Counted from the stretch's first letter, positions 1 to 11,275 are shown. The stretch: DNA of 64,000 nucleotides from Buchnera aphidicola (Sipha maydis) (GCF_024029855.1 NZ_CP097205.1:186001-250000), one strand, 5' to 3'. Notes: generated by a model from the letters alone, not told the origin. Numbers and translations: made by a program.

Positions 1-97
1 ACATTTCACAAATAAAACATAAAATATAATATAAAAAATTCATAATTTTCTTTACATTAAAAGTAAATGTGAAAAGATAAAAAATTTATAAACTCTA

Positions 98-128
98 TAA
101 AAAATAGAATTATAAAATTCTATTTTTC
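98..128 (-). terminator. Terminator-like hairpin after pnp
   Basis: An 11-bp perfect inverted repeat (arms 100-110 and 117-127, loop of 6) lies about 20 bases past the pnp stop codon. In the direction of pnp transcription the second arm ends in a run of T, as in a Rho-independent terminator. The stem is almost all A-T, so its strength is uncertain. Confidence 0.5.
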
Positions 129-149
129 AATAATCTTTATCGTATACTA

Positions 150-2228
150 TTAAATATTTTTCATAGTTAATCTCAATCTTTTTTGTCTATCTATATCTAA
201 AACTTTAACTTTCACCACTTGATTCACTTGCAAACAATCATTAACTCTTTCTATATGACTTTTAGAAATTTGAGAAATATGAACTAATCCTTCTTTTCCT
301 ATTCCTATAGAAACAAATGCTCCAAAATCTACTATTCTTGTTACTTTTCCGGTATATATTTTTCCTATTTCTATTTCAGAAGTAATCTCTTGAATCCTAC
401 GAATAGCATCTTTTGCTTTTTCTTTAATAATAGCTGAAATTTTTACCATACCATTGTCTTCTATCTCAATTGTTGTTCCTGTTTCTTCTGTTAACATACG
501 TATAATAGAGCCACCTTTTCCGATAACATCTTTTATTTTTTCTGGATTAATTTTAATAATATGAACACGCGGCGCAAATCTAGAAATTTTTTTGTTAGGA
601 GCATTAATTGTTTCTGACATTTTCTGTAAAATAAATAAAAGAGCAATATTTGCCTTTTTTAGAGATTCTTGAATTATTTTATGAGATACTCCTTCAATTT
701 TCATATCCATTTGAATCGCAGTAATTCCTATTTTACTCCCAGAAACTTTAAAATCCATATCACCAAAATGATCTTCATCTCCTAGAATATCTGTCAAAAC
801 AACATAATTCTGATTCTCTTTGATTAATCCCATAGCAATTCCAGCAATCGGTTCTTTTATTGGAACTCCAGCATCCATTAAAGCTAAAGAAGCTCCGCAA
901 ACAGAAGCCATAGATGAAGAACCATTGGATTCTGTAATTTCAGAAACTATACGTATAGTATATGGAAAAATATCTACAGTAGGCATAACAGGTAATATAC
1001 TTTTTTTAGCTAATCTTCCATGTCCAACTTCTCTTCTTTTAGGAGAATTAATAACTCCTATTTCTCCAACAGAATAAGGTGGAAAATTATAATGAAATAA
1101 AAAATTATCAGTTTTATCACCTAATAATTCGTCTAAATTTTGAGCATCTCTTGAAGTTCCAAGAGTAACAGAAACTAAAGACTGAGTTTCTCCACGAGTA
1201 AATAAAGAAGAACCATGCGTTCTATGTAAAACATTTGTCTTCATATCTAAATCTCGTATCATATCCTGACTTCGACCATCAATTCTTAAATTATTTTTTA
1301 AAATATTTTGTCGAACTAAATTTCTTTCAATGTCTAAAAAAATTCGATTTGCCTGAAAAACATCAAAATCTAAATTTTTAGATAAAAAATAATTAATAAC
1401 AGATTCTTTATAAATTTTTAATTTTCTAATTCTTTTTTTTTTACTAAAAATTGCATATAAATCTTGAATTTTTTTTTTAGACATTTGATAAATTTTTTTA
1501 TATATTACACTATTAAAAGAAAAATCAATATGTTTCCATTTCTTTTTTTTAATCGAAAACAATAAATTCTTCATATTTTTAATTAATTTTTTTTGTTTTC
1601 GAAATCCATATATCAAACCATTAAAAATAATATCTGCACATAATTGCTGTGCTTCTCCTTCAATCATTAAAATATTTTTCTCTGTTCCGGAAACAATTAA
1701 ATCTAATGTACTAAATTTCATTTCATCTGTTGTTGGATTTAAAACATATTTATTTTTAATAAATCCAATACGAGCAGCACCAATCATATTATTTACAGGT
1801 ATTCCAGAAATATATAATGCAGCAGAAACTCCAATCATAGAAACAATATCTGGATTAATTTTCGGATTTAGTGAAACTACAGTAGCAATAATCTGTACTT
1901 CATGATGAAAATTTTTTGGAAAAATAGCACGAATAGGTCTATCTATCAATCTTCCAATTAATATTTCATTTTCACTAGGACGACCTTCTCTTCTAAAAAA
2001 ACCTCCTGGTATTCTTCCTGCTGCATAAGTTCTTTCTTGATAATTTACAGTTAAAGGTAAAAAATTTTTTTCCTCGGGCAATTCTGTTTGTCCAACTATT
2101 GTTATAAGAACTGAAGTATCATCAATGCTAACCATAACAGAAGAAGTTGCTTGTCGTGCAATTAAACCAGTTTCTAAAGTCACAATATGTTTGCCATATT
2201 TAAATTTAAAAATAAGTGGATTGAGCAA
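150..2228 (-). CDS. pnp: Polyribonucleotide nucleotidyltransferase (PNPase)
   Basis: Phosphorolytic 3'-5' exoribonuclease of mRNA turnover, a trimer in the cytoplasm and part of the degradosome in relatives. The 692 residues show two RNase PH cores (FFRR at about 77-80; the catalytic aspartate cluster GDMDFKV near 480), then a KH domain (IGKGG motif) and a C-terminal S1 domain. It ends where the S1 domain ends, so the E. coli C-terminal tail is shorter here. The start is a TTG (reverse complement of caa at 2226-2228), giving MLNP as in E. coli PNPase, which also uses UUG. A purine-rich AAAGGA ribosome site precedes it. It is last in the nusA-infB-rbfA-truB-rpsO-pnp cluster and has a leader hairpin upstream. 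Confidence 0.97.
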   Translation of the reverse strand: MLNPLIFKFKYGKHIVTLETGLIARQATSSVMVSIDDTSVLITIVGQTELPEEKNFLPLTVNYQERTYAAGRIPGGFFRREGRPSENEILIGRLIDRPIRAIFPKNFHHEVQIIATVVSLNPKINPDIVSMIGVSAALYISGIPVNNMIGAARIGFIKNKYVLNPTTDEMKFSTLDLIVSGTEKNILMIEGEAQQLCADIIFNGLIYGFRKQKKLIKNMKNLLFSIKKKKWKHIDFSFNSVIYKKIYQMSKKKIQDLYAIFSKKKRIRKLKIYKESVINYFLSKNLDFDVFQANRIFLDIERNLVRQNILKNNLRIDGRSQDMIRDLDMKTNVLHRTHGSSLFTRGETQSLVSVTLGTSRDAQNLDELLGDKTDNFLFHYNFPPYSVGEIGVINSPKRREVGHGRLAKKSILPVMPTVDIFPYTIRIVSEITESNGSSSMASVCGASLALMDAGVPIKEPIAGIAMGLIKENQNYVVLTDILGDEDHFGDMDFKVSGSKIGITAIQMDMKIEGVSHKIIQESLKKANIALLFILQKMSETINAPNKKISRFAPRVHIIKINPEKIKDVIGKGGSIIRMLTEETGTTIEIEDNGMVKISAIIKEKAKDAIRRIQEITSEIEIGKIYTGKVTRIVDFGAFVSIGIGKEGLVHISQISKSHIERVNDCLQVNQVVKVKVLDIDRQKRLRLTMKNI

Positions 2229-2303
2229 AATAAATGTCCTTTAAATCAATTTTTAAAATATTTATGTAAAAATTCTTAAATTTATTTTTGTGAATTATTG
2301 GCA

Positions 2304-2332
2304 ATTCAAAGGGCTATTTCGTGCCCTTGAAT
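2304..2332 (-). promoter_or_regulatory. rpsO-pnp intergenic hairpin, possible RNase III or autoregulatory site
   Basis: The arms GCCCTTGAAT and ATTCAAAGGGC pair (one bulged A) around an 8-base loop, forming a GC-containing hairpin in otherwise AT-only DNA. It lies about 75 bases upstream of the pnp start and just past rpsO. In E. coli a hairpin here is cut by RNase III and PNPase then represses its own mRNA. No T run follows on the transcribed (minus) strand, so a processing or regulatory role fits better than termination. The role is inferred from position and structure. Confidence 0.55.
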
Positions 2333-2385
2333 AATTTTATTTTTTTTTCTATTAAAAAAGATTATAAAAAATCACTGTTATAAAT

Positions 2386-2655
2386 TTATCGACGAATTTT
2401 TAGATTTTGAATAATAAAATTATATTTTTTTATAGATTTTTCTTTTAAAAAATCTAATAATTTTCTACGTTTTGAAACCATTTTTAATAAACCTCTACGT
2501 CCTGAATAATCTTTTTTATGATTAATAAAATGATTTTGTAAATAATTAATTTTATTGGTTAAAATAGCAATTTGTACCATAGTATTCCCACTATCTGAAT
2601 CATTTTTTCCATAATTAGAAATTATTTCTTGTATATTCAGCTGTAATGTATTCAT
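2386..2655 (-). CDS. rpsO: 30S ribosomal protein S15
   Basis: Primary 16S rRNA-binding protein that nucleates the platform of the 30S subunit. The 89 residues match the family length. The conserved stretch GRRGLLKMVSKRRKLLDFL is present, with the usual HxxDYSGRRG loop written here as HKKDYSGRRG. It lies between truB and pnp, as in E. coli, with 57 bases to truB. An ATG start is preceded by a purine-rich AGGAA site. Confidence 0.97.
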   Translation of the reverse strand: MNTLQLNIQEIISNYGKNDSDSGNTMVQIAILTNKINYLQNHFINHKKDYSGRRGLLKMVSKRRKLLDFLKEKSIKKYNFIIQNLKIRR

Positions 2656-2712
2656 ATTTTTCCTATTTATTAATAAAAAATAGCAAATTTACATTTTTAT
2701 TACACAAATACT

Positions 2713-3642
2713 TTATTTCGATGTATGAAAATTCATTAATCGATAAGGAAATAAATATTTATTTTTTTTAATTTTTCCTAAACCAAAAAAAACTCCTTTT
2801 TTGTTCATCATACATACTAAACAAGATTTTAAATTTTTAAATAATTTTATTGATTGACCATTTTTTATACGCAAGTGTTCATCTTTCGATAAAAATACTT
2901 TTTGAAAAGTAGATAACATAGAATGAATAGGGATAATTAAATTTTTCAATTTATGTAAAAAATCTTTCTTGTATTTTTGTTGTAAAAAATTTAATTGATC
3001 AAAAGTAATAGATTGATTGATTGAATAAGAAGAAATTTGGATACGTCTTAAAAATATTACATGAGCACCACATTTTAATAATTTTCCTAAATCTCTTATT
3101 ATAGAACGAATATATGTTCCAGAAGAACACAAAATCTCTAGTTCAATAATTTTTTCTTTACGATATATATTATTTAACTGATAAACATTAATTACTCTAC
3201 TTTTTATAGGAACAGATATACCCTTTCTAGCATATTTATATAATGGCTGTCCTTTGTATTTTATAGCAGAATAAATAGGTGGAACTTGAACTATTTCTCC
3301 ACGAAAATTATCCAATACAGATTCATAAAAATCAGAATCAAAATTAATTTTACAAATTTTTTCTACAAATCCATCAGAATCTGCAGTCGAAGTATTTTCA
3401 CCTAATTTAGCAATAACACGATACTTTTTATTTGCTTGTATAAGATATTTTGAAAATTTTGTTGCTTCTCCAAAACAAATTGGAAGAAGACCAGTAGCTA
3501 ATGGATCTAAAGATCCGGTATGACCTGCTTTCTTAATATAAAAAAATTTTTTTGTTAATTGTAAAGCTTGATTTGAAGAAATTCCAGTAGGCTTATCTAA
3601 TAAAAAAATCCCATGAACATTTCTCATTTTATTAAAAAACAT
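2713..3642 (-). CDS. truB: tRNA pseudouridine(55) synthase TruB
   Basis: Makes pseudouridine 55 in the T loop of nearly all tRNAs. The 309 residues are close to the family's usual 314. The catalytic motif GHTGSLDPLATG has the nucleophile Asp at about residue 46; the KYRVIAKLG, YSAIKYKGQPLYKYAR and CSSGTYIRSIIRDLG motifs follow. The C-terminal PUA-like region (KNGQ..., GLGKI) is retained. The chosen ATG has a TAAGG site about 8 bases upstream; a second in-frame ATG five codons on is less well placed. It lies between rbfA and rpsO in the conserved cluster. Confidence 0.96.
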   Translation of the reverse strand: MFFNKMRNVHGIFLLDKPTGISSNQALQLTKKFFYIKKAGHTGSLDPLATGLLPICFGEATKFSKYLIQANKKYRVIAKLGENTSTADSDGFVEKICKINFDSDFYESVLDNFRGEIVQVPPIYSAIKYKGQPLYKYARKGISVPIKSRVINVYQLNNIYRKEKIIELEILCSSGTYIRSIIRDLGKLLKCGAHVIFLRRIQISSYSINQSITFDQLNFLQQKYKKDFLHKLKNLIIPIHSMLSTFQKVFLSKDEHLRIKNGQSIKLFKNLKSCLVCMMNKKGVFFGLGKIKKNKYLFPYRLMNFHTSK

Positions 3643-3676
3643 TCATAAACCTTATATATTTTAAATTAAGAAAATT

Positions 3677-4042
3677 TTATTTTTTTGAACATTTTAATAA
3701 ATTAGAAATTTTTTCACCATCAATAAAAGAAGAATCATAAAAAAATTTTATTTTTGGAACAACTCTTAAATTCAATCTTTTACTTAATAAAAATCTTATA
3801 TAATTAGATGCATTATTCAAAATTTTTAAAGAAAAAATTGTAAAAGAATGATTTTTTTTATGACAGGAAATAAAAACTTTAGCATATGTATAATCTTTAG
3901 AAAGAATTATATCAGAAATAGTAGAGAAACGATTAATACGAGGATCATTAATATATTTTTGAATAATACATGCAATCGCTTTTTTAATTTCTTCAGAAAT
4001 TCTCTGTAATCTATGAAAATTTTTATACACTTTATCATCCAT
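3677..4042 (-). CDS. rbfA: 30S ribosome-binding factor A
   Basis: Late 16S rRNA maturation and cold-adaptation factor that binds the 30S subunit at helix 1. The 121 residues (about 133 in E. coli) have the single KH-like fold: N-terminal helix RISEEIKKAIACIIQ, then DPRI, the strands YTYAKVFISC and the C-terminal RVVPKIKFFYDSS. The usual acidic C-terminal tail is shortened. It lies between infB and truB, 20 bases from infB, so cotranscription is likely. Confidence 0.93.
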   Translation of the reverse strand: MDDKVYKNFHRLQRISEEIKKAIACIIQKYINDPRINRFSTISDIILSKDYTYAKVFISCHKKNHSFTIFSLKILNNASNYIRFLLSKRLNLRVVPKIKFFYDSSFIDGEKISNLLKCSKK

Positions 4043-4062
4043 TATTTATAAATTCAAATATT

Positions 4063-6222
4063 TTAATTTCTTTTTATTTTTTCTATTTTATATACTTCTA
4101 TTATATCATTAACGCGAATATCGTTATAGTTCTTTATCCCAATACCGCATTCAATACCACGACGAACTTTTTTCACATCTTCTTTAAAACGTCTAATAGA
4201 CTCTAATTCACCTTCATATATCACTATATTATTTCTTAAAATTCTAATTGGATCTTTTCTTTCAATAATACCGTCAGTTACCATGCATCCTGCAATTAAT
4301 CCAAATTTTGGAGATTGAAAAACACTTCTAACTTCAGCTAAACCTACTATCTTATTTTTGTATTTTGGAGATAACATTCCATAAATGGAAGATTTCACTT
4401 CATTAATTAAAGTATATATTACAGAATAATACCTTAAATCTAAATCTTCTTTTTCAATAATCTTTTTCGCTGAAAGATCTGCTCTAACATTAAATCCAAT
4501 AATTATTGCATTTGAAGAACTAGCTAAAGATGCATCATTTTCATTAATTCCTCCGACAGAAGAATGAATTAAATGCACTTGAACTTCTTCATGTGATATT
4601 TCTCGAAGAGAATGAGATATTGCTTCTAAAGAACCCTTTGAATTTGTTTTTAAAATAATATTTAATGTAGTTATTTTATTTTTATTAATATCTTCAAATA
4701 AGTTTTCAAGATTAATTTTTTTTTGTTTGGAAAATTTTCTTAATTTATTTTTTTCTTTCCTATATAAAGAAACCTCTTTAGCTTGTTTTTCACTATTGAC
4801 AACCTTTAAAATTTCACCAGAAACAGGTAATCCAGATAAACCTAAAATTTCCACTGGAATAGATGGACCAACACGTAAGATAACTTCTTTATTTTCATTT
4901 CTAATAGATTTTATTCTTCCATATTCTAAACCACATAAAACAATATCTCCAATTTTTAATTCACCTTCTTTGATTAAAATATTCGAAACAGGACCTTTTC
5001 CTTTATCTAAATAAGATTCTATTACAATACCAGTTGCTGTTCCCTTTGCAAAAACAGATAAATCTAATAATTCAGCTTGTAAAAAAATACTTTTTAATAA
5101 CTTGTTTATTCCTTTTTTCAACTTAACAGAAATACTTACAAAAAGATTCTCTCCTCCTAAATCTTCAGAAAGAATATTATATTTCATTAATTCATTTTTA
5201 ATTTTTTCTATGTTAATTTTATTTTTATCAATTTTATTAATTGCAACAATAATAGGAACTTCAGATAATTGTGCATGTTTAATTGCTTCTATTGTTTGAG
5301 GCATAATTCCATCATCTGCTGCAATAATTAATACAATAATATCTGTTATTTGCGCTCCTCTTGCTCTCATAGAAGTAAATGCTGCATGACCTGGAGTATC
5401 TAAAAAAGTAACTTTTTTTCCATTTATTGTAATATGATAAGCTCCAATACTTTGAGTAATACCTCCTGCTTCAGAAGAAACGGTAGAAGTTTTTCTAATA
5501 CAATCTAAAAGAGAAGTTTTTCCATGATCTACATGACCCATAATAGTAATAATCGGAGGTCGTAAAATTTTTTTTTGATTTTGAACATTTTGACTTTTCA
5601 TTAAAGATTGTTCTAATTCATATTTATTTTTAATCTGTACTGAAAAACCCATTTCTTCAACAATTAATTGAGCTAAATCTAAATCTAGTAATTGATTTTT
5701 CGTTAAAGAAATTCCTGAATTAAAAATTTTTTTTATTAAAAAATGACTTTTTAAACCCATTTTATTTGCTAATTCAAATACTCTAATTTGATGAGAAAGG
5801 ATAATTTTTTTAGAAAAATTATTTTTTGGTTTAATAAATTTTTGTTTTAAAAATTTTGTTTGAATACTGTTCTTTAAATAATTATTTTTTTTTTTATTTT
5901 TTGTTTTAAAAAATGAAAAATTTTTAGTTTTACTTCTTGGAGATACAAAACGATGATTTTTTTTCTTGACAATACTAGAATTTTTTATATTTTTAGAAGT
6001 GTTCTTCTTCTGAGAAAAATTTTTTTTATAAGAATTATTTTCTAATTTATTTTTTTTAGCAAAAAATCTTTTCTTTGAAGAATGATCAATAGGAGAATTT
6101 TTTAAAATAGATGATGTTTTAATATTATTTTTATCTTTATAATGCGAATTTTTACTTAAAATATTTTTTTTTTTATTCAAAATACGAACATTTTTTTTTT
6201 CTTTAAAATCATTTTTTCTCAT
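4063..6222 (-). CDS. infB: Translation initiation factor IF-2 (short N-terminus)
   Basis: GTPase that places initiator tRNA on the 30S subunit and drives subunit joining. The 719 residues compare with about 890 in E. coli. The first 140 residues are a Lys/Asn-rich linker; the first IF2_N module of the longest E. coli form is absent. An IF2_N module at about 144-195 is followed by the GTPase domain: GHVDHGKT at 229-236, DTPGHAAF, NKID. Domains II, III and the tRNA-binding C2 domain follow, with the conserved ECGIGIKNYND near the end. The 250 bases upstream of the start show no remnant of the missing N-terminus. It lies between nusA and rbfA. Confidence 0.96.
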   Translation of the reverse strand: MRKNDFKEKKNVRILNKKKNILSKNSHYKDKNNIKTSSILKNSPIDHSSKKRFFAKKNKLENNSYKKNFSQKKNTSKNIKNSSIVKKKNHRFVSPRSKTKNFSFFKTKNKKKNNYLKNSIQTKFLKQKFIKPKNNFSKKIILSHQIRVFELANKMGLKSHFLIKKIFNSGISLTKNQLLDLDLAQLIVEEMGFSVQIKNKYELEQSLMKSQNVQNQKKILRPPIITIMGHVDHGKTSLLDCIRKTSTVSSEAGGITQSIGAYHITINGKKVTFLDTPGHAAFTSMRARGAQITDIIVLIIAADDGIMPQTIEAIKHAQLSEVPIIVAINKIDKNKINIEKIKNELMKYNILSEDLGGENLFVSISVKLKKGINKLLKSIFLQAELLDLSVFAKGTATGIVIESYLDKGKGPVSNILIKEGELKIGDIVLCGLEYGRIKSIRNENKEVILRVGPSIPVEILGLSGLPVSGEILKVVNSEKQAKEVSLYRKEKNKLRKFSKQKKINLENLFEDINKNKITTLNIILKTNSKGSLEAISHSLREISHEEVQVHLIHSSVGGINENDASLASSSNAIIIGFNVRADLSAKKIIEKEDLDLRYYSVIYTLINEVKSSIYGMLSPKYKNKIVGLAEVRSVFQSPKFGLIAGCMVTDGIIERKDPIRILRNNIVIYEGELESIRRFKEDVKKVRRGIECGIGIKNYNDIRVNDIIEVYKIEKIKRN

Positions 6223-6472
6223 TTTTTCTCTTATTTGTTATGTTTATTATGTATTTAATAATAAAATTTTTTTAAAAAAGTATTTTTTTATTTATAAAAT
6301 TTCTTTATAAATATATTTTTATATATATAAAATATTTTCAATAAATATAAATAAAAAATTTATCTCATATATTTTCTTAATTTATAAAAACAAAATATAC
6401 ATATTTATATATATGTTAATATATATAAATATATATATATAAAATAAAATATTTTTATAAATATAGTTTGTA

Positions 6473-7951
6473 TCAATTTTTTTTAAACCAACAAATATTT
6501 CTAGCAAACATAATTAATTGACCAGCTTGTACTTTATTCAATATTGGAATATCTGTTAAATCATCAATACTTTGATTAGCTAATTCTTCTAAACTAAAAA
6601 TTTTTTTTTTAGCTAATTCTACAATAATATTATTATTAATTCCCTTTACATGTAATAATTTACTTTTGCAAAAACTATCATCGACATCTTTTTTAATAGA
6701 ATGTAATAAAACAGAATTTTTAGCTTTTTTCCTAATAGAAATACATAAACTTGCATTAAAATTAAAAATTTTTAAAAGTTTTTTATATGATATAGATAAT
6801 AATCCTTGTATAGAAAAAATATTTTCTTTAAAAAATTTCAATAAAAATTTTTCTTCTATTCCTAAATATTTTTTAAATATTTTATAAGCTTGTTTTTTTT
6901 TTTTTTTTAATTTTATCTTTAATTTTTGAACAGTCATAACATTGAGTTCCCATCTACTCAAAATAGATGCTAATCTTACATTTTGACCATTTCTTCCAAT
7001 AGCTTTTGCTAGGTTTTTTAAATCTACCGCGATATCTATAAACTTATTATTTTTATCAATAACAATATTTAAAACTTCAGCAGGAGCCATTGCATTAATA
7101 ACAAATTTAGAAATATTTTTCTTCCATAAAACAATATCTAATCTTTCTCCAAAAAGTTCGTTTGATACTGCTTGCACCCGTGCACCTCTCATTCCTACAC
7201 ATGCTCCTACAGGATCAATTCTTTTATCATGCGTTGTTACAGCAATTTTTGCTCTAGAACCAGGATCTCTGGCAATACCTTTAATTTCAATAATCCCCTC
7301 ACTAATTTCAGGAACTTCAATTTTTAATAATTCTATGAGCATTTCAGAACGAACGCGGCTTAATAGTATTTGAAATCCATTTTTTTCAGAATTAATTGAA
7401 TATAATATACTTTTAACTCGATCTCCTAATCTAAAATTTTCTCTTGGAAGCATTTCTTCTTTTAATAAATATCCTTGAACATGATCATCTAAATCTAGAA
7501 TTGCAAAATCTCTATTAATTTTCCTCACTATTCCAGTAACAAGTTTTCCTTTTTTTTTTTTTAATTGTTGAAGAATAATTTCTTGTTCAGCTTCTCGAAC
7601 TTTTTGCAAAATAACTTGTTTAGCTGTTTGTGTAGTAATTCTATCAAATTTAATAGATTGAATTTTTTCTTCAATATAATCATTTAATCTTAAATTTTTA
7701 TTATCATATTTCGCAGCTTCTAAAGTAATTTCTTTAGTTGGTTTTAAAACATCTTTAACAATCAACCAACGACGATATGTTTTAAAACTTCCATTTTTTT
7801 TATTAATTAAAACTTTAATATTTATATCTTTTTTATATTTTTTTTTAGTTGCGGTGGATAAAGCTTTTTCTAATGCTTCAAAAATAATATCTTGTGGAAT
7901 AGATTTTTCATAAGAAACAGATTCTACAACTGCTAAAATATCTTTTTTCAT
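6473..7951 (-). CDS. nusA: Transcription termination/antitermination protein NusA
   Basis: Binds RNA polymerase and modulates pausing, termination and antitermination. The 492 residues are essentially full length. Order: an N-terminal polymerase-binding domain; an S1 domain ([19 protein letters not shown], about 137-200); KH1 with [23 protein letters not shown]2 with [17 protein letters not shown]; then two C-terminal helix-hairpin acidic-repeat-like modules, here lysine-rich. In E. coli it is preceded by rimP; that gene is missing and a tRNA-Leu gene lies upstream instead. A 250-base AT-rich gap separates it from infB, longer than in E. coli. Confidence 0.96.
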   Translation of the reverse strand: MKKDILAVVESVSYEKSIPQDIIFEALEKALSTATKKKYKKDINIKVLINKKNGSFKTYRRWLIVKDVLKPTKEITLEAAKYDNKNLRLNDYIEEKIQSIKFDRITTQTAKQVILQKVREAEQEIILQQLKKKKGKLVTGIVRKINRDFAILDLDDHVQGYLLKEEMLPRENFRLGDRVKSILYSINSEKNGFQILLSRVRSEMLIELLKIEVPEISEGIIEIKGIARDPGSRAKIAVTTHDKRIDPVGACVGMRGARVQAVSNELFGERLDIVLWKKNISKFVINAMAPAEVLNIVIDKNNKFIDIAVDLKNLAKAIGRNGQNVRLASILSRWELNVMTVQKLKIKLKKKKKQAYKIFKKYLGIEEKFLLKFFKENIFSIQGLLSISYKKLLKIFNFNASLCISIRKKAKNSVLLHSIKKDVDDSFCKSKLLHVKGINNNIIVELAKKKIFSLEELANQSIDDLTDIPILNKVQAGQLIMFARNICWFKKN

Positions 7952-8193
7952 ATTAAATACACCTTTATATATCTTTTTTTTTAATTTTCAATATAAATAA
8001 TTTATTTTAAAAATTATTAAATAATTTAACAAAAAATATTTTTATAAAATATTTTTAATAAAAAACCCAGTTTTTACAGGAATTTTATTGAAAATTATAA
8101 AATTTTATATTAATGCAAAATTAAAAAAAAAATTTTACAACATAAAATTATTTATATAATTTAAAAATTTTAAATAATATTTATAAAAATTAA

Positions 8194-8283
8194 TACCGAG
8201 AACGGGATTTGAACCCGTACGCCTTATTTCATTAAAGGCACTACTACCTCAAAGTAGCGTGTATACCATTTCACCATCTCGGT
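8194..8283 (-). tRNA. leuU: tRNA-Leu(GAG)
   Basis: The reverse strand folds as a long-variable-arm tRNA: acceptor ACCGAGA/TCTCGGT, anticodon stem CTACT/AGTAG around the loop TTGAGGT (anticodon GAG), variable arm, T arm with GGTTCAAATCC, discriminator A. No CCA is encoded. It lies between secG and nusA, the position of leuU in E. coli. It reads CUC/CUU leucine codons. Confidence 0.97.
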
Positions 8284-8332
8284 TCTTAAATATATGATAT
8301 ATAATTAATTATAGATAAAATTTTTAAAAATT

Positions 8333-8572
8333 TTATTCTATTCCTAACAGGTAATTATTAACACTACATTGAAATATACTTAATATTAAAAAAATACCAG
8401 CACATATGATTGTCAAGTGATTTAAAAATTCACTTTTTGTTGCCACATTAAATAAATTTTTTGTTACGTTATTTATTCCAACATTTGTAGAACCTTGACT
8501 TTTTTGCAATAAAATTAAAATAATAAACGTTATTGAAAAACACGCATAAACTAAAAAAAAAAAGATTCTCAC
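8333..8572 (-). CDS. secG: Preprotein translocase subunit SecG
   Basis: Small membrane subunit of the SecYEG channel that helps SecA-driven export. The 79 residues compare with about 110 in E. coli; the polar C-terminal tail is missing. Two membrane segments are visible (about 3-21 and 53-70), joined by the conserved loop LLQKSQGSTNVGI. The start is GTG (reverse complement of cac at 8570-8572), preceded by an AGGAA site. The next gene in relatives would be glmM, but only 220 bases without a gene separate secG from ftsH here. Confidence 0.93.
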   Translation of the reverse strand: MRIFFFLVYACFSITFIILILLQKSQGSTNVGINNVTKNLFNVATKSEFLNHLTIICAGIFLILSIFQCSVNNYLLGIE

Positions 8573-8792
8573 TGTAAAATTCCTATATTCTATAAACTAT
8601 GAAACTGATCATAAAAAATCATTTTATTTATCAGAAAATAATTATGAAAAAATAAATAAAAATATTACTTGATAATATACATTAAAAAATTAAATACATA
8701 AAATTGATTTCAATTATATTGAATTTTTTTTTTTAAAAAATAACATGATTCAAAATAATTCTTTTCTTAAATAGAATATCAAAAAATTCATA

Positions 8793-10595
8793 TTATGAAA
8801 GTAATTTTCTATTCATTAAACAATTTATTTGTGTATAATTAATAGTTTCATATTTCATCAAAGCATCTTTCATAGCGTGTAAAATATCTATGTTTTCTTT
8901 TAAAATTCTTTTAGCTCTTTTATAATTTATATCAATAATTGATTTAATTTCTCTATCAATAATCTCTTCTGTCTTATTAGAAAAATGTGAAATTTTAGAC
9001 GTTGTTTGTCCTAAAAAAAATTCTTCTTCCTCATTTTGATATAATAAAGGTCCTAATTTTTTAGAAAATCCCCATTTAGTTACCATATTTCTTGCTAAAC
9101 TTGTAGCTAATTTAATATCATTAGAAGCTCCTGTAGAAACATGATCTTTTCCATAAATAATTTCTTCAGCTAATCTACCTCCATATAATGTAGAAATTTT
9201 ACTTTCTATTTTCTGTTTATCAATACTTAAATGATCTTTTTTGGGAAGAAAAAAAGTCACTCCTAAAGCTCTTCCGCGAGGAATAATCGTAGCTTTATGC
9301 ACAGGATCGTGTTTAGGAACTAATTTTCCTACAATCACATGTCCTGCTTCATGATAAGCAGTATATTCTTTTTCTTTTTCAGTCATGATCATTGACTTAC
9401 GTTCTGCACCCATCATAATTTTATCTTTAGCTTGTTCAAAGTCTTTCATGTAGACAAAATCATGTTTATTACGTATAGCGCAAAGAGCTGCTTCATTAAC
9501 TAAATTTGCTAAATCTGCTCCTGAAAAACCTGGAGTACCACGCGCAATAATACTAGAATTAAAATTTTTGTCTATAGAAATATTTTTTATATGTACATTT
9601 AAAATCTGTTCTCGTCCTTTAATATCAGGTAAAGGTACAAAAACTTGACGATCAAATCTTCCTGGACGTAAAAGAGCAGGATCTAAAACATCAGGACGAT
9701 TAGTTGCTGCTAGTAAAATAACTCCTTGATTTTTATCAAAACCGTCCATTTCAACTAATATTTGATTTAAAGTTTGCTCTCTTTCATCATTTCCCCCACC
9801 TAAACCAGTCCCTCTCTTTCTTCCAACAGCATCTATTTCATCAATAAATATTATACAGGGAGAAGATTTTCTTGAATTTTCAAACATATCTCGGACTCGC
9901 GATGCACCAACACCTACAAACATTTCTACAAAATCTGAACCCGAAATTAAAAAAAATGGAACTCTTGCCTCTCCAGATATAGCCTTAGCTAATAAAGTTT
10001 TTCCAGTTCCAGGTGGACCTATCATTAGAAGTCCTTTCGGTATTTTTCCTCCTAATTTTTTAAATTTTTTTGGTTCTTTCAAATAATCAACTAATTCCTT
10101 TACTTCTTCTTTTGCCTCATCGCATCCAGCAACATCTGCAAAAGTTATCTTAATTTCATCTTTTTTAAACATTTTTGCTTTACTTTTTCCAAAAGACATT
10201 GCTCCCTTTCCAGCTCCTAACTGTATCTGCCTTAAGAAAAATATCCATATTAAAGCTAATAAAATCATTGGAAACCATGAAATAAATATAGAAACAAAAA
10301 AATTCATTTCTTCAGGTTTTTTTCCTATTATTTTAACATGTTTTTGTATCAGATGATCCAATAATTTTGGATCATTTATAGGTAAATAAGTAGAATATTT
10401 ATTATTATTTTTTTCAATAACGTGCATTTCTTTCCCATCTATCATTACTTCACGAATTTTACCTTTTTGAACATCAGATAAAAAATTAGAATAATTTACC
10501 ACATAATTATTATTATAGTGAAAATTTTGAAAAATAGATGTTAATATTATTGCAATAATTGACCAAAGAATTATTTTTTTTACTATTCTTCCCAA
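8793..10595 (-). CDS. ftsH: ATP-dependent zinc metalloprotease FtsH
   Basis: Membrane-anchored hexameric AAA+ protease that degrades damaged membrane proteins and short-lived regulators. The 600 residues (about 644 in E. coli; shorter tail) show TM1 at about 8-23, a periplasmic domain, TM2 at about 100-121, Walker A GPPGTGKT at 193-200, Walker B FIDEID, the SRH motif ending RPGRFDRQ, and the zinc site HEAGH near 417. The start is TTG (caa at 10593-10595 reversed) after a strong GGAGGA site, and matches the E. coli N-terminus. rlmE lies 41 bases upstream on the same strand, as in E. coli. Confidence 0.97.
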   Translation of the reverse strand: MGRIVKKIILWSIIAIILTSIFQNFHYNNNYVVNYSNFLSDVQKGKIREVMIDGKEMHVIEKNNNKYSTYLPINDPKLLDHLIQKHVKIIGKKPEEMNFFVSIFISWFPMILLALIWIFFLRQIQLGAGKGAMSFGKSKAKMFKKDEIKITFADVAGCDEAKEEVKELVDYLKEPKKFKKLGGKIPKGLLMIGPPGTGKTLLAKAISGEARVPFFLISGSDFVEMFVGVGASRVRDMFENSRKSSPCIIFIDEIDAVGRKRGTGLGGGNDEREQTLNQILVEMDGFDKNQGVILLAATNRPDVLDPALLRPGRFDRQVFVPLPDIKGREQILNVHIKNISIDKNFNSSIIARGTPGFSGADLANLVNEAALCAIRNKHDFVYMKDFEQAKDKIMMGAERKSMIMTEKEKEYTAYHEAGHVIVGKLVPKHDPVHKATIIPRGRALGVTFFLPKKDHLSIDKQKIESKISTLYGGRLAEEIIYGKDHVSTGASNDIKLATSLARNMVTKWGFSKKLGPLLYQNEEEEFFLGQTTSKISHFSNKTEEIIDREIKSIIDINYKRAKRILKENIDILHAMKDALMKYETINYTQINCLMNRKLLS

Positions 10596-10636
10596 GAGTT
10601 TTATCCTCCATTAAAAATAATGGATATATTAAATTT

Positions 10637-11275
10637 TCACATTATTATATTATTTTTTATATTTTTTGCTATAAAGAAAATTTCACGAGATTGTGACCTA
10701 GAAGCGCATGGTTTATAAACTTTTACTTGAAAAAAATTTTTTTTTATACATTGAAAATATAAATCAGAATCACCTCCTTGAAAAACCTTTGTAATAAAAA
10801 ATCCTTTTTTAGATAAAAGTTTTTGAGATAAATTTAAGGCAATTTTACTTAAATAAATAGATTTATGTACGTCAATTAAAACATGACCAGTAGTTTTTGG
10901 AGATAGATCAGACATGAGTAAATCTACTTTTTTATTCTTTAAATTATCCACAATAGACAAATATGTCTTGTAATTTTCTACATCTCCTTGAATAAATTTA
11001 ACTCCTGCAATTGGCTTCATAAAAGAAATATCACATGCAATAATATTCTTATTACAGCCAACTTGATTAACAGCGTATTCTGACCAACTTCCTGGAGAGG
11101 ATCCTATATCTAAAATAGTATTACAGTTTCGAAAAACATTAAATTTTTTATTAATTTCATCAATTTTAAACCAAGCCCTTGAACGAAAATTTTTTTCATG
11201 TGCTTTTCTCACATAAATATCTTGAAAATAATTTCTTAACCAAAATTTAGAGCTAGGATTTTTTTTTTTAGTCAT
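10637..11275 (-). CDS. rlmE: 23S rRNA (uridine(2552)-2'-O)-methyltransferase RlmE
   Basis: Methylates the 2'-O of U2552 in the A loop of 23S rRNA, a late step of 50S assembly. The 212 residues match the family. Motifs: the N-terminal RSRAWFKIDEI with the catalytic Lys, the SAM-binding ILDIGSSPGSWSEYA at about 54-68, the catalytic Asp region LLMSDLSPKTTG, and FFITKVFQGGD. It forms the conserved pair with ftsH. An ATG start is used. Confidence 0.95.
   Translation of the reverse strand: MTKKKNPSSKFWLRNYFQDIYVRKAHEKNFRSRAWFKIDEINKKFNVFRNCNTILDIGSSPGSWSEYAVNQVGCNKNIIACDISFMKPIAGVKFIQGDVENYKTYLSIVDNLKNKKVDLLMSDLSPKTTGHVLIDVHKSIYLSKIALNLSQKLLSKKGFFITKVFQGGDSDLYFQCIKKNFFQVKVYKPCASRSQSREIFFIAKNIKNNIIM

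Noticed and set aside
820..1077. A plus-strand open frame inside pnp
   Set aside because: It is a shadow of the strongly conserved minus-strand pnp coding sequence.
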